DNA of 64,000 bases from positions 5,476,501-5,540,500 of the forward strand of contig JARFJB010001910.1 of the NCBI GenBank assembly GCA_036346205.1, given 5' to 3'. Under the pieces are notes generated by a model. That model worked only from the letters and a program-made list of their open reading frames with translations. It was not told the DNA's origin and made no database searches. Each line of letters begins with the position of its first letter. Position 1 is the stretch's first letter. This document shows, piece by piece, positions 1-11,646 of this stretch. The DNA is from Vesta saturnalis (Eukaryota; Arthropoda; Insecta; Coleoptera; Lampyridae). A program made the position numbers and the translations under genes.

Positions 1-1305
1 AAAAATACTAACCTACCACATAATTACACATTAATTTCACTAGATGTCACTTCCCTTTTTTCAAATGTAATGTTAGAATTAACTATCACATTAATTGACA
101 AGTATTGGATCCAAATATCTAAGTTGACGAATTTGAGTAATGAATTATTTAAAGATATAGTAACGTTTATATTTAATTCAAGTTATTTTCAATATGATAA
201 TAAATTCTATTCACAAAGTTTTGGATGTGCCATGGGGAACCCTGCATCTCCAGTTTTAGCTAATTTAGTGATGAATGACTTACTTACCACCATCATACCT
301 ACCTTACCGTTTAACGTACCATTCCTGTACTGTTATGTAGACGACATTATAACTGCTATCCCTATAGGTCAAGATAAATTGATAATTACAAAATGTAATG
401 AATATTACCATAGCCTAAAGTTTACCATTGAACAAGAAAAACAATATTTTCCGTTTCTAGACTTATTATTAATTCGTAACAAGGATAAAATTATAAGCAT
501 TGATTGGTATCAAAACCTACAGCGTCTAATAGAATCATTAATTTTATTCAAATCACCCTATATCCCCAAAAATAGGTATTATTAAGTCATTGAAACATAA
601 AGTGATCAAACTGAGCGATCGATCTAAACATAAAGATAATTTCGACAGAATAAAAAGATTGCTAATTTAAATAATTATCCAAAGGAGCTTATTAATGGAA
701 TATTACACAAAGATAACAATAAACATAACAGCAATAACGGAGAATCTGGAGACCACGCTTGCACTTACAAAAAACTAATTAATATACCGAAACTTAGCAA
801 CCAACTAAAAATCATTTTTGAAAATAACAACAATAATATTGTTCTATATAACAAAAAAACGAATAACAGTCTATTTTCGAAACTTAAAGACAACACACCA
901 AAATTTCGTAACTCCAATCTAGTTTACCAGATTAATTACAAAGAGTGTGATAAATGTTACATTGGACAAACAAAACAATACTTAATTAAAAAAATTAACA
1001 ACCATAAAAATGATTGTAAACTATACAACCTAATTAACAAAAGTAACAAAACGGCGTTAACTACACATGCTAGCGTTAACCTTCATCAATTTGACTTTGA
1101 TAATGTGAATATATTGGATAGAGAAGATAATTTTTCTAAAAGGCTCATCTCGGAAATGTTACATATTCAATCTAATGAAAAAAGTATCAATTTCAGGACA
1201 GACGTTAATAATTTAAGTAACATTTATAAACACTTAATTGATTACAAAAAAGGGAAGAGGGGAAAAAACACTAAGTCTACTGTTGTTATTGGATTGCCAT
1301 TATAA
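1..1305 (+). pseudogene. Penelope-like element: reverse transcriptase + GIY-YIG endonuclease, 5'-truncated by window, frameshifted
   Basis: Frame 1 is open from base 1 to 585 and carries reverse-transcriptase motifs: SLDVTSLFSNV near bases 37-69, SFGCAMGNPASPVLANL near 220-270, and the catalytic YVDD in the stretch LYCYVDDIITAIP near 325-365. The frame then moves +1 (about 572-660) and returns to frame 1 for a second block that ends at 1303-1305. That block carries CDKCYIGQTKQYL near 949-987, the GIY-YIG nuclease signature found C-terminal to the RT in Penelope-like elements. RT followed by GIY-YIG is diagnostic of this class; such elements copy RNA by target-primed reverse transcription. The two frameshifts show that this copy is dead, and its N-terminus lies outside the window. 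A LINE is excluded because LINEs lack the C-terminal GIY-YIG domain. Confidence 0.88.
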
Positions 1306-2164
1306 TTGCGTAATGCTACGTACTCTAAATCTTCTTTAGATTAATTGAGCCATATAGATAAATGTGTGTGTATGATTAGATTTATTTCGGCCTTGTTATG
1401 TACTATAATAGAAACTAACGTATAAATTATTGTGTTGTAAAAATTCTGTATGGAAAATCAGTTCTAGCATGCGTACATGAATATTTAATAACATGTTATC
1501 ATTGTGATAAGTAATTAGTGAATTAGCTAATTTGCTGCGTTTTAAAAATTTTTTAATTTGTGAATTATATAATATAACTAATAGGTAAATTTTAACGTGA
1601 TGTACTGTGGATTTGGTTTTAATAGTGTAATGTTACAGATTGAGTTACCAACCCCATAATAGAATAATTATGACGTTTACTACCGTTGTGGTATTATCAT
1701 TTATTGGGTTTTTCTGAGGTAGGTGGCTCATCATTTTATCACGCCACAATTTTATGTCAACACTCTAGTTTCTTTGTAGCCTGAAGAAGTTTAAGTAATT
1801 AAATGAAAAGTTGCTCATAAAACCGTTTTTTTGTCCTACGAGTCCTAACCCAGTAATTCTGAAGAGGTATTATAAGAAATTTTGTGTAAAGGAGTTGTAA
1901 GTAAACCATTTGACCGTACAGCTACATTCAAACCATGCATGTCTATTCGAAAACGTAAACAATCGGATACGTAGGAGTTTTATTATAGATAATATTAGAG
2001 TAAGGACAACACAATTGAAGAATTCTCCCATTCGACATGTTCCACCAATTCGCACTCACTAATTTATGAGAAATCCGGTTCTTAATACATAAAGAACCTG
2101 CACTATGTGCATTCACACCACTGGAGGAGTTCACAGGCAGCCAAGAAACGATAGACCAGACACA
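1306..2164 (+). other. non-coding tail after the Penelope-like element
   Basis: No coding sequence is recognisable here. The first 500 bases are probably the 3' UTR/pseudo-LTR of the element. A CCTGAAGAAG stretch at about 1781 resembles the conserved block in Penelope terminal repeats, but a matching stem is not clear. From about 2165 the sequence becomes GT-rich and runs into the next repeat. Confidence 0.4.
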
Positions 2165-2460
2165 TCGTACGTGAGTGCGTGACTATGTATTTGTATGTAT
2201 GTAAGGGCGTGCGTGCGTGTGCCTGTGTGTAAATATTTAAAATTACGAACACATGGAACTTAAAATATCGATTGATTATGTTTTATGGTAACGGCGCGTA
2301 ATTTAACGGCAAAAAAATTAGAATTTAAGTGTTCAAATTCTTTCAATATCTGCGATTAATTATATAAGAAATGTGTAGACATATTATTTAAACAAAATTT
2401 AATTTTACATAACTTTTCTTTATAAAGTTTCTGAATACACAGCCAAATAAGTCTAAACAT
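2165..2460 (+). repeat. dispersed module A copy, with GT-rich leader
   Basis: A GT-rich stretch (2165-2230) is followed by the diagnostic core CGCGTAATTTAACGGCAAAA (about 2296) and then by AATTTAATTTTACATAACTT (2398). The same order of motifs occurs at about 5380-6060 (minus), 23205, 40950 (minus), 46085, 57160 (minus) and 57720. This copy stops where piggyBac 1 begins. It has no coding capacity. Confidence 0.7.
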
Positions 2461-2471
2461 TAATTAACACC

Positions 2472-4882
2472 TTAAGCGCCATTTGTATCAATACGGATAC
2501 AGAGACTTTTGTACCAGTGGGCTACTTGTATCCGAGTTGATACATCGACTTACTCTTATTTTCGGCTAGCTGTGTCTAAAACGATACAACGGAGCAACAT
2601 ATTCAAATAGGGAAGTTGTGCAGCATGGCCCGTGAAACCAAAAATATGTTTTGGCCAATAAATTTTTAGTAAATTTGGTGAAAAAAATATACAGATATTT
2701 TCAAATAAACTTTTTTATTATCAAACTTTTTCTGTTTACATAAAAAAAGTAATTTTCTTAAAGATACAAGACAGTTATTTTTAAGTAATACATTTATTCT
2801 GAAAGCAACATATATTGAACAAAAATATAATTCAACTTGCTAAATATTACTATTTTTCCGATTTGTGGGTAAAAGAGAAACATAGCAGGTAATAATATTT
2901 TTCGCTACTCATACATTTGGTGTGAGTTTGTGAAGCTTTAGATTGAACGTAACGCCAATCATGATCTTTTTTGAGATTTTCGTAGCATCCTACGCATCTG
3001 CTTCTTTTGGCATCATGTACCAAGGTATGATTTTCATCGGTGTGTCTAAGTTCTGGTGTTTGTGGGCAGATCTCTTCTAATAACTGTGAAACTGCCATTT
3101 GTTTGTATTTGGTTCTTGACATTCTTTTCTTGGTTACTTTTTTATGTAAACAATAGGTATTTGTCAAAGCAGTTCCAGTAAGCAATTCTACCGCTAGCTT
3201 ACGGTTCCATCTAACTCCCTTTCTGAGACATATCGAGTAAGCTTTCAGTTGGTCGGAAAGGTCTATAAATGATTTAAATTTATTATAGTCTATTATTATT
3301 GCTGGTTTTTCCAAGTCTTCCTCTCTCCTTTCCACAATGGTCGTTGAACCGTCGTGCTTAGCCGATATCGTTAGTACATCCTTCTTGTCTTTCCATTTGA
3401 GAATAGTGCATACCAAATATGCTTTTCTTTACTGAAGCTCGTATGCTAAGGATATACTGCTGTAGTAATTATCAGTGTAAATAGTCCTTCCCTTATCAAG
3501 CAAATTTTCTGATAACTTCAAAACAATTTTAGTAGCACCTGAGAGACTTTGGTCGCCGATACTATCCTTTCCACAGTAAACTGAGAAATTGTAGGTATAA
3601 CCTCCATTCACACAGAGCTTGTAAAGTTTGATACCAAATCTATGGCGCTTATTTGGTATATATTGTTTAAAACTTAGTCAGCCTCGAAATGGTACTAATG
3701 CCTCGTCAATGCAAATATCTTCATATGGTACGTAGGCATATTGAAAACGTTCGACTAACTGATTTATAGCAGGTGTGATTTTATATAGCCCGTCTTCTAG
3801 CGCAGGATTTGAATTATCACAAAAATGCCACGTCCTAAGTAATATTTCAAACCGGTTTCTCGAAATGGTGGACTTTATTTGTAGACCAGTAGTCGCGTAT
3901 ATGAGGCAGGCGAACGAGTCCCATCCACATTATTGCCGCAATAAAGATTTTCATTTCATTGTGACCTTTTATTCGAGCATGTGGTAAATTGTTGTCCTGT
4001 GATTTGAGGCTTTGAGCATATCTGTTTGTTTCTGTGACCATGAGATCTACTAAATCATCTGTTAGAAATATTTTGTAAAAGTCTACCTCTTTTTTATTTT
4101 CATAGTTTGCTGAAATATCTTCTAGGACCGGAAAGTCTTTCAATTTAGAACGCTGGGGGGTGCCCCAAATAAGTTTATCTTCGTCATTATCTTCATCGAC
4201 ATCACTTCCTGCTGAATATTCAGAATCATTCACTTCTGACTCGTTGTCTTCGTCTATTTGCCGATCAGGAGCTAAAATAAACATACCAGAAGTCGAGGGC
4301 ATATTTTCCTGTTCTAAATCAGTCGCCGATTCGCTCTCAGACTGTAATGTATACTTTCCAATAACTTCGTCTATTGTTTGGTCGATAAAAACGAATGAAT
4401 TCTTTTGTTACACTGGCAAAAGGTTTGAAACTTACCTGAATTTGAAGGCGTATCTTTAGTAATTGCATTTCCTCTACTCGTTTTAGTAAATTTATTTGTT
4501 TTTCGTTTTTTTAGGGATATCGTTATCACTACAGCTCTCTTCCGACGATTCACGCTCGTATTCAGACTCACTATCCTCAAAAGGTTCATCTTCTTCAGAA
4601 AAAATAATTTCTTCCAATAATTTCATAAGTTCTGCCTGCCGTTTTTCATAAGACATTTTATCAAAGAAAATGCTACACTACTACACAAACGCGATGTAAG
4701 ACCCAATAAATATTACAAATTAAATGTATATCCTTCCGAACACCTACTTCGACTGAGTAAAAAATGGTGTGAATGCATGATGCAATCGCGCCAAAACACG
4801 ATTTGACACAAATATACATGTATCAGATACAATGCAAGTAGCCAAAGGCTACTTTTTATCCCTGTGGGCCGCATGTATTTAA
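2472..4882 (-). mobile_element. piggyBac-type DNA transposon 1
   Basis: The transposase remnant (2850-4656) is framed by inverted subterminal sequence. TGGGCTACTTG followed by TATCC...TTGATACA at 2518-2546 corresponds, in reverse complement, to TTGGCTACTTG...TATCTGATACA near 4820-4857. TTAA occurs at 2472-2475 and 4879-4882 and would suit the strict TTAA target of this superfamily. The outermost bases match only weakly, so the exact ends are tentative. Confidence 0.6.
2850..4656 (-). pseudogene. piggyBac transposase, disrupted, with a 65-nt intron
   Basis: Read on the minus strand, the protein starts at 4656 (MSYEKRQAELMKLLEE) with the acidic leader typical of piggyBac transposases. A frameshift lies in an A-run near 4510. 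A GTAAGT...ATAG intron at 4371-4435 restores exactly the frame of the next block, which starts at 4302. The first catalytic Asp lies in CIDEALVPFRG (about 3685-3715), directly before an in-frame TGA where the family has Arg. The second Asp is in IYTDNYYSSISLAYELQ (about 3432-3480) and the third in FIDLSDQLKAYS (about 3240-3275). A Cys-rich tail follows (CVGCYENLKK), as in the family's C-terminal zinc domain. More frame breaks lie near 3847 and 3425. All three Asp codons survive but the gene cannot make a transposase. Confidence 0.88.
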
Positions 4883-5378
4883 ACAGATACACTATTTTTT
4901 CTCAAAAAATTATTATATATTTGGAAAAAATTATAGTCGGATAGTTAAATAAGATACTTTTATTTTATTTTGCCACCATAATGTTCTTTATACGCCTCCA
5001 AATGCGGGCGTAATGTGGTCTTTATAGCACGGAAATGTCATTGTTGCTAAGCAGCATGATTGACAGCAAACACTGAATAAGTTTTTGCGTTATCACCTTC
5101 CATTTTAGAATGCAAATTATTTACAAACAAACAGTACCTTAGCAACAATTTAGCAATATCACAGTATCTTAGTAACAACAAATTTAAAAAATTTTGTTCC
5201 AGTTTCATGGTGCAAAATAAAATAAAACATTGTATGTACCACGGGCATAATTGTAGATTATGTCCTTAATACATAAATATCTATTAATTGAAAAAAATAA
5301 CATTTAACCCGGTGGCCACAACCAAAATTTTTTTTATAGTGGTGGAGCTTAACATGTTAAATAAGATTGAAAATGCTT
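4883..5378. other. AT-rich spacer, no feature recognised
   Basis: No coding, tRNA-like or terminal-repeat signal is recognised here. It contains TTAGCAA/AGCAACA motifs spread over 5040-5180, without a clear period. Confidence 0.4.
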
Positions 5379-6060
5379 CGTTCTGAAATTTTTTTTAAGT
5401 CGGCATTTATGTCTACCTCAATCTGACAAAATTTGAAACGTCCATCTGACTTAGATTAATGTTTTTGTTTTTACAATGTTGTCTTTTATTTTTGAAATGA
5501 TTTCATTTTTTTATTTCCACTATGTAGGAAGGTCGTGTGTTATTCCACACTAGAGGCCAACTTGAAAAAAAATTCCAAAGCCGTCCGCATCTACAAAAAT
5601 ACGAATAATACAGTTTTTAATCTTATTGAGTAATATTTAAGGCTTATTTGACTCCCAATTAAGAAACTTTATAAATAAAAGTTATGTAAAATTATATTAT
5701 CATTGAAACACACATTTTCTTATAAAATTAATCGTGATTCAGGTATTGCAAAAATTTGAACAAACACTTACCTTAGGAATTTTTTGTCGCCAAATTTCGT
5801 GTTGTATCAAAAAATTGCATAAAACATAATTCAATTATGATTTTAAGATCTGTATGCAGATATTTTTATATATTTGAAATACGGAGCTCTTTCAGACGTC
5901 TTTGATGAAAACAAAAAACTGTCCCCACTAAATCCTCTCTCCGCGCCGGAATGTCTCCCACAATCTAATCAGCTCCAAGAGAAATTAAATCAAACTTAAA
6001 TACGACATTTTAAGTACGTGTGATCGTCTTGGAGTTATCATGGGTATTAACATACACACG
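5379..6060 (-). repeat. module B + module A composite copy, inverted
   Basis: In reverse complement this contains, in order, the module A outer end (GGAGTTATCATGGGTATTAA, 6035-6054 as written on plus), the AT-rich core with its GGCGACAAAAAATTCC-type block (about 5775-5795), and GCGGACGGC with a T-run (about 5573-5590). A truncated end with AGGAAGGTCGTGT (5527) follows. The order is that of the copies at 23205, 46085 and 57160. Confidence 0.65.
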
Positions 6061-6544
6061 ATCATGGCGAAACATAGTGAAAAAAATGCCGATTGCATAA
6101 CTTTCTATACGTACATACAGGGTGGCGCATTTTTGTGACAAAGTCCCATATCTCCTTTATTTAAAGAGATACAAAAAAAAAATTAAATACAAAAGTTGTA
6201 AGATATATTCTGGTGCATATTCCAAAAATATTTTTAATTATAGAGGGTAGATCATAAAAGCTTAGAAGTAATTAAAAATTTTTTTTTTAATATAAAACCC
6301 TATATATTATTACATATTTAGATTCTACATACAATTTTAGACACATTTTATATATAATGTCCTATACCTAAGTCTAACCGTTTTTGACAAATTTCAAATT
6401 TTTTGTCAAAAATGACGTTTGCAGGCCAAAACATAGGTGGAAATCTTTTCTAAACGAAGCCTTTATCAATTAGTTATGGTTGGTTTCCTTGGAAATGGGG
6501 ACCTACTCTAATGGGCTGTATTGATATTTTTGTAATACATTCAT
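6061..6544. other. terminal fragment of an ACAGGGTG-ended transposon
   Basis: TACAGGGTGGCGCATTTTTG at about 6117 is a close variant of the transposon end at 6545, so this is probably a left-end fragment of a second, older member of that family. No coding sequence and no matching right end were found. Confidence 0.4.
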
Positions 6545-7321
6545 ACAGGGTGATCAAAAAGGGACAATAAGAAGTAGATTCAAAAAAACCTATAAAGTCA
6601 TTTTTTTTAAACGGATACCCCCTATTTTTTTAATTCTATCTTATTTAGCATTAAAAATAAGGGTGACTTTGTATAAGAGTGTATATTCCAAAAAATTGTA
6701 GTTTTTGAAATAATGACAATTTAACATTTTTTATTGTAAAAAGGCTATACGGCTTTCAAGTTTTGTTGTTAGTTGGCCGTGACGGCGAGGCGTGGCATAT
6801 AAAAATAATAGAGATCATCAGAAACGTCATTATTTATTGTCAGTTGATAATTTGTGTGATGCATTAGTGTATTTTATAGCAAATTGATTTAAAACTTGAA
6901 TTAAAATTGTAAATAATGAATTTTTCGCAAGCCGAGATGGTTGATATGATTTTTGTTTTGAGAGCTAGTGATAAGAATACGCTCTCAGCAAGAAGACTGT
7001 ATCAACAACGGTTTCCAGAGAGACGGCAACTTGAAAGAAGGGCATTTGAAAAGCTTTTGGGGCGTTTTGAAAGAACTGGCAATGTGTTATATGAAAAAAA
7101 TACTAGGGAAAAACGTGCACAGGCAGAGGAGAATCAATTAAATGTACTATTAACAGTTACCGAAAATCCATATATTGGACAACGTATATGGTTGGGGGGA
7201 TAGACATCGAGTTGGCTTGGCTGTACAAAAAGCTCCCCCCAAAAATCAACGGGTCTCGGCGAATTTAGAAATACTTTTCGGTTTTCTGATTGTAGGGGGT
7301 CATTTTGTTGGGAGACCCTGT
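6545..7321 (+). mobile_element. internally deleted DUF4817/DDE_3-type transposon
   Basis: The element begins ACAGGGTGATCAAAAAGG (6545) and ends ...GGGAGACCCTGT (7321), an inverted ACAGGGT pair. It contains only the N-terminal third of a transposase (6916-7203), which joins directly to 3'-end sequence, so the catalytic domain has been lost. At its right edge it passes within a few bases into the CA satellite. Confidence 0.6.
6916..7203 (+). pseudogene. DUF4817 helix-turn-helix N-terminus of a mariner-like transposase, truncated
   Basis: This 95-residue reading frame starts MNFSQAEMVDMIFVLRAS and contains SARRLYQQRFPERRQ, the hallmark of the DUF4817 DNA-binding domain. In insect transposons this domain precedes a DDE_3 catalytic domain. 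After ENPYIGQR the sequence turns into the 3' terminal region of the element and the frame closes. No catalytic residues remain. Related catalytic remnants occur at 54230-54818 and 56560-56850. Confidence 0.75.
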
Positions 7322-7322
7322 A

Positions 7323-7372
7323 CATACATACACACACACACACACACACCACACACTCACACACCACACCCA

Positions 7373-7422
<50 letters not shown>

Positions 7423-8690
7423 CACACACTCACACTCACACTCACACTCAAACTCACACTCAAACTCACCTCGCGCTTACGCTCAAGCTCATGCTCAAGC
7501 TCAAGCTCAAGCTCAAGCTCAAGCTCAAGCTCAAGCTCAAGCTCAAGCTCAAGCCCAAGCCCAAGCCCAAGCCCAAGCCCAAGCCCAAGCTCAAGCTCAA
7601 GCTCAAGCTCAAGCTCAAGCTCAAGCTCAAGCTCAAGCTCAAGCTCAAGCTCAAGCTCAAGCTCAAGCTCAAGCGCAAGCTCCAAGCTCAAGCCAAGCTC
7701 AATCTCAAGCTCAAGCTCAAGCTCAAGCTCAAGCTCAAGCTCAAGCTCAAGCTCAAGCTCAAGCTCAAGCTCAAGCTCAAGCTCAAGCTCAAGCTCAAGC
7801 TCAAGCTCAAGCTCAAGCTCAAGCTCAAGCTCAAGCTCAAGCTCAAGCTCAAGCTCTAGCTCAAGCTCAAGCTCAAGCTCAAGCTCAAGCTCAAGCTCAA
7901 GCTCAAGCTCAAGCTCAAGCTCAAGCTCAGCTCGCTCACCTGCTCACCCTAACGCGCACGCGCTCCCACCCAAACACGCACACGCACAACCACACGCACA
8001 ACCACACGCACAACCACAGCACGCACGCACGCACACTCAAACACACTCAAACACACAGACACACACAGAGACACACACACGAACACACACGAACACACAC
8101 GAACACACGAACACACGAACACACACGAACACACACGAACACACACAAACACACACAAACACACACGAACACACACGAACACACACAAACACACGAACAC
8201 ACACGAACACACACGAACACACACGAACACACACGAACACACACGAAAACACACGAAGACACACGAAGACACACAACACACACGAACACACCTGAACACA
8301 CACGATCACACACGAACACACACGAACACACACGAACACACGAACACACGAACACACACGAACACACACGAACACACGACACACGAACACACACGAACAC
8401 ACACGAACACACACTAACACACACGAACACACACGAACACACACGAACACGCGCGAACGCGCACGAACGCACACGAACACACATGAACATACACGAACAC
8501 ACATGAACACACAGGAACACACACGAACACACACGAACGCACACGAACACACACAGCACGAACACACACGCACACGCACACGCACACGCACACGCACACG
8601 CACGCACACGCACACGCACACACACACCCACACACCCACATATACACACACCCACACACCACATACCCACACCACACACAACACTTGTGC
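7323..8690. repeat. three-part satellite: (CA)n, (AAGCTC)n hexamer, (CACACGAA)-type array
   Basis: CA-rich DNA (7327-7480) is followed by a hexamer array, AAGCTC, from about 7486 to 7930 (roughly 75 units). This includes a block of AAGCCC variants at 7551-7588 and a disordered stretch at 7678-7705. Next comes an ACACACGAAC-type array (about 8055-8560) and then CA/CACGCA DNA to 8690. Long open frames here (Gln-Ala, Lys-Leu, Thr-His or Cys-Val repeats) are by-products of the short period and are not genes. Confidence 0.95.
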
Positions 8691-9119
8691 AAGTGATTCT
8701 GTAAAGTAAGAATGATAAATACATTAGTGTTAATGTATATTACATTATCATAAATCCAAATATCGGGCTGATAGTGTGAATTTTGTGGTCTCTTCTACAA
8801 GTGTTTAAACTAGATTCTGATACCACTAATGAAATGCGTTCCTGAAAGAATTATGCAACGAAAGTATTCTATTTATTAATCGTGTTTCAAAGTTATAGTA
8901 GACGAAATGGATAAGGAGAAAATTTTAAATCCTTCAGTTTGGCCTGCGGAAACTCGAATTAATCGTTTTTTTCAGAAGAGACAGACGATATCCACAGACG
9001 ACTGAGCCATTACTTGGACTACAAAACGCTTGATACTATAGAGTTAAACATATTATTTTCGCTTGTTTTTCTGGTGTAAGGGTCTGTACCTGTTTTGGTG
9101 AGTCTCTCTTATTGTGACT
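8691..9119. other. unassigned sequence
   Basis: No recognisable gene or repeat. A short open stretch near 8908 reads MDKEKILNPSVWPAETRI and then closes. It has the look of a decayed retroelement fragment but was not identified. Confidence 0.3.
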
Positions 9120-9740
9120 TACGGGCGATTGAAGTTTCCTTGTTTTGGGCATGAGGAGTGTTTAGATAATGTCCATAGTTGTTTACATCTAGAACAGAAG
9201 GGTTTGAACGGTGTGGTGCACTTTACCTTGTGTCCTGGTTTCGCTCAGCAGGCTTATCCGGTAAAAATGTACTTTTGGGGAAGTGTTATATTTTGGTGTT
9301 GTTCGTGCTGGCAGTAGTTTGAACTGTTTGGTGATGGCTAAGAGTTCTAGTAAGCTTTTATAATCCTGGGGTTTGATGTAATATTCATATTTTGGTGGTA
9401 GATTTTCGAAAACTCGTTCCATTTGGATTCTAAGTGAGATTGATCCATGTGTTCTCATTAGTGTGACATAAACTGTTGACAATTTGTTTGCTCGTTGTGC
9501 TCTGTTTCGAATCTTCTAGCTGCTATTGGTATCGATTTCATAGGAAATGTGTTTTAAAGTTGGATATGAAGTCGTCCCAGTTGTACCCAGGATATTTTAT
9601 TATTTCTGTACAATAGGAGGCCCTTATCCTTTAGTAATTCAAATAATGGGTGTAACATTTCGTCGCCCCCAGCTGGTAATATTCCTCTAATTCTGCTAGG
9701 CGTTCCAAAAACGTTAGGGGGGTGCCGAAAATTTCCGCCC
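9120..9740 (-). pseudogene. Ty3/gypsy-type Gag remnant
   Basis: Minus-strand translation in several frames gives the order of an insect gypsy Gag: a FLERLAELEEYY-like start (about 9690-9730), LHPLFELLKDKGLLLYRNNK (about 9600-9655), then MERVFENLPPKYEYYIKPQD (about 9360-9425) followed by SLLELLAITKQF. The last parts match the conserved Gag block before the zinc knuckle. A decayed knuckle (CSRCKQL, then GHYL in another frame) lies near 9165-9200. Several frameshifts separate the blocks. No pol was seen. The primer-binding-like site at 10367-10380 lies upstream in the same orientation. Confidence 0.65.
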
Positions 9741-10366
9741 GGTTTGCTTAATTTGTGATTAGTAACTTTATTGCTGGTACGTTGTTTATATTTGTTATTT
9801 GATTTGTTTCACAGTTGACATATTGCATGTTGTAGATGCTGGTTGTTTTTCCTTTGGTGGTGCTTTGTTCAGTACCCGTTTGTAAAAGGGAAACTAATCT
9901 GCTTCTTTGTTGTTCTATATTTCCGGATGAATTCGGGTTGTAAGTCCTTAGTGATTTCTACTTTGGATCTTTTATATCCAACTCTGACGTCTTGGTATAA
10001 TTGTTCTGATTGCGGTTGTGACATGATAAGGAACAATTTTACAAGTTAAGCCTACTAACTGGTGGTTATCTTAAAATGAACGTTATTGTATTTTTTTTCA
10101 CTATTCTGTAAGTAAATGTTAATATATTGATAACTTTAATTGAAAAACTTTTAATTTTCGCTATTTTGACAATAAATGTTAATTTACTGGTTACTATAAC
10201 TGGAAAGTGTTTAATTTTGGAATTCTGGAAGTAAATGTTAATTTATTCTGGAAAAAAAATGAACAACATAATTCTTGTTGTATCTACCGTGTTCTGGATG
10301 TATCAAATTTGTTTATAACTGGGGCTCGCTTCTTCGGGGGCGGGTGTCTGGATTGTTATTTTTAAA

Positions 10367-10380
10367 CTGCTCGGGCGCCA
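10367..10380 (-). other. candidate retrotransposon primer-binding site
   Basis: In reverse complement this reads TGGCGCCCGAGCAG, directly after TTACACTT, which would be an LTR end. TGG plus the complement of a tRNA 3' end is the usual primer-binding layout, and the Gag remnant follows on the same strand. A near-identical site lies at 15395-15410. Most of the putative LTR is missing because a different repeat begins at 10420. Confidence 0.5.
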
Positions 10381-10419
10381 AAGTGTAATAGCTTAAACTG
10401 TTATCAACTGGCATCAAAA

Positions 10420-10730
10420 TGTTAGAGGGTGTTCTGATTTGTTATCTTTCAGGCAGTCTAATATTATTTAATTTATTAATGATCTAGTTATTCTTTACTA
10501 TAGTTCTATTCTATAGTCGGCTTGATACATTTATTAAACTGTTATATTAATAGCAGGCTTATGTATGCGTTTTCAATGTTCATATTTCGAAAATTTGTAC
10601 CAACATCTTAAACATTTTATTAATTTTCATGTTTCAACATCTTAAACATTTCTAAAAGATTTTATTACTACTGAGGACGATAACAGTAAGTGTTATCGAA
10701 ACATTTACATGTGTATAAACATAAATACAG
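10420..10730 (+). repeat. Penelope-like terminal repeat, copy 1, with hammerhead-like motif
   Basis: This is about 300 bases that recur at 17009-17290, both starting GTTAGAGGGTGTTCTGATTT. Near the end is CTGAGGA (10671-10677), a 6-bp stem GATAAC/GTTATC (10679-10684 and 10692-10697) and GAAAC (10698-10702). This is the CUGANGA-stem-GAAA order of a type I hammerhead core. Penelope-like elements are known to carry hammerheads in their terminal repeats. One unpaired C precedes the stem. Confidence 0.55.
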
Positions 10731-11638
10731 AAATACCCCATTATAAAACCCAAAAAGCTAAATACTTTAAATATGTGTAATAGTGGTGATTTCATAATTA
10801 AGTAGATATGCTTTATTTTACAACTTAATTAATTTTTAATTTAAACTATATATGTTGGAAATAACACTAAGACAGTGAAGTGGGCCCAAAACAAAAAAAA
10901 ATGTCAATTAAGTAAAATTATTTATTGTAGTATAATTAATAAAATATTCCTACATATATGTTTCGGCCAATTAAAATTTGGTAACAACATGCAAGGCAAA
11001 TTAGGAGTATGATGGTGCAAATCACCTGATTCCTCTTCTCATCCTCTTCTCATCATACACACTGGTTTGTTTGTAGTCTTGAATGACTAGTTTCTTTGGC
11101 ATTCTCTCAGGCATTACATAAGTTATTTCTGATCAGTTCTGTTCTAAAATGCTCTAATTTCTCTTCTAGTACATTCTAAATTTATATTTTCAATTTTCCT
11201 TGACCATTTCTTTGCCTTATTCTGCATATATTTTTGCTACACTGTTTCTTCAGAAGGTGCACTTGGGAAACTTATCATCGGTACAATATTCAGGATTTGA
11301 AGACTTCATAATCACCAGGTATAACAAATAAAAATGAACTCCTCTCGGAAGCCTACTTAAACAGAGAGATATTTTCGCTTATATCAAAAAGGTACGCTTG
11401 CACCGGGCTAGCTCACCGATGTACATTACTTAAGAAACTTACTGTAGATTGAGAACTCTTTTCTTTATAAGGCTGTAAGGGAAGGTAGAGATAATATCCA
11501 TAGCTATAATCAGACAAGCAAGTCAAGAGCCACTCATTTTTTAGGTTAAATAATTACAACACAACAAAAAATGAGAAAGTTGTACTACCACATGTAATCT
11601 AATTTTAGTAAACAACACAACAGCTATATTTTTTGTGT
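10731..11638. other. AT-rich intergenic DNA, nothing recognised
   Basis: No coding or terminal-repeat signal was found. TCATCCTCTTCTCATC at about 11038 is a short direct duplication. Confidence 0.4.
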
Positions 11639-11646
11639 ATTATAAT

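Noticed and set aside
1781..1812. Hammerhead motif after Penelope element 1
   Set aside because: CTGAAGA is present but no convincing stem II leads into a GAAA box.
7175..8724. Long Gln-Ala, Lys-Leu, Thr-His and Cys-Val frames on both strands
   Set aside because: They are produced by hexamer and CA-type satellites without in-phase stops, and several overlap in every frame.
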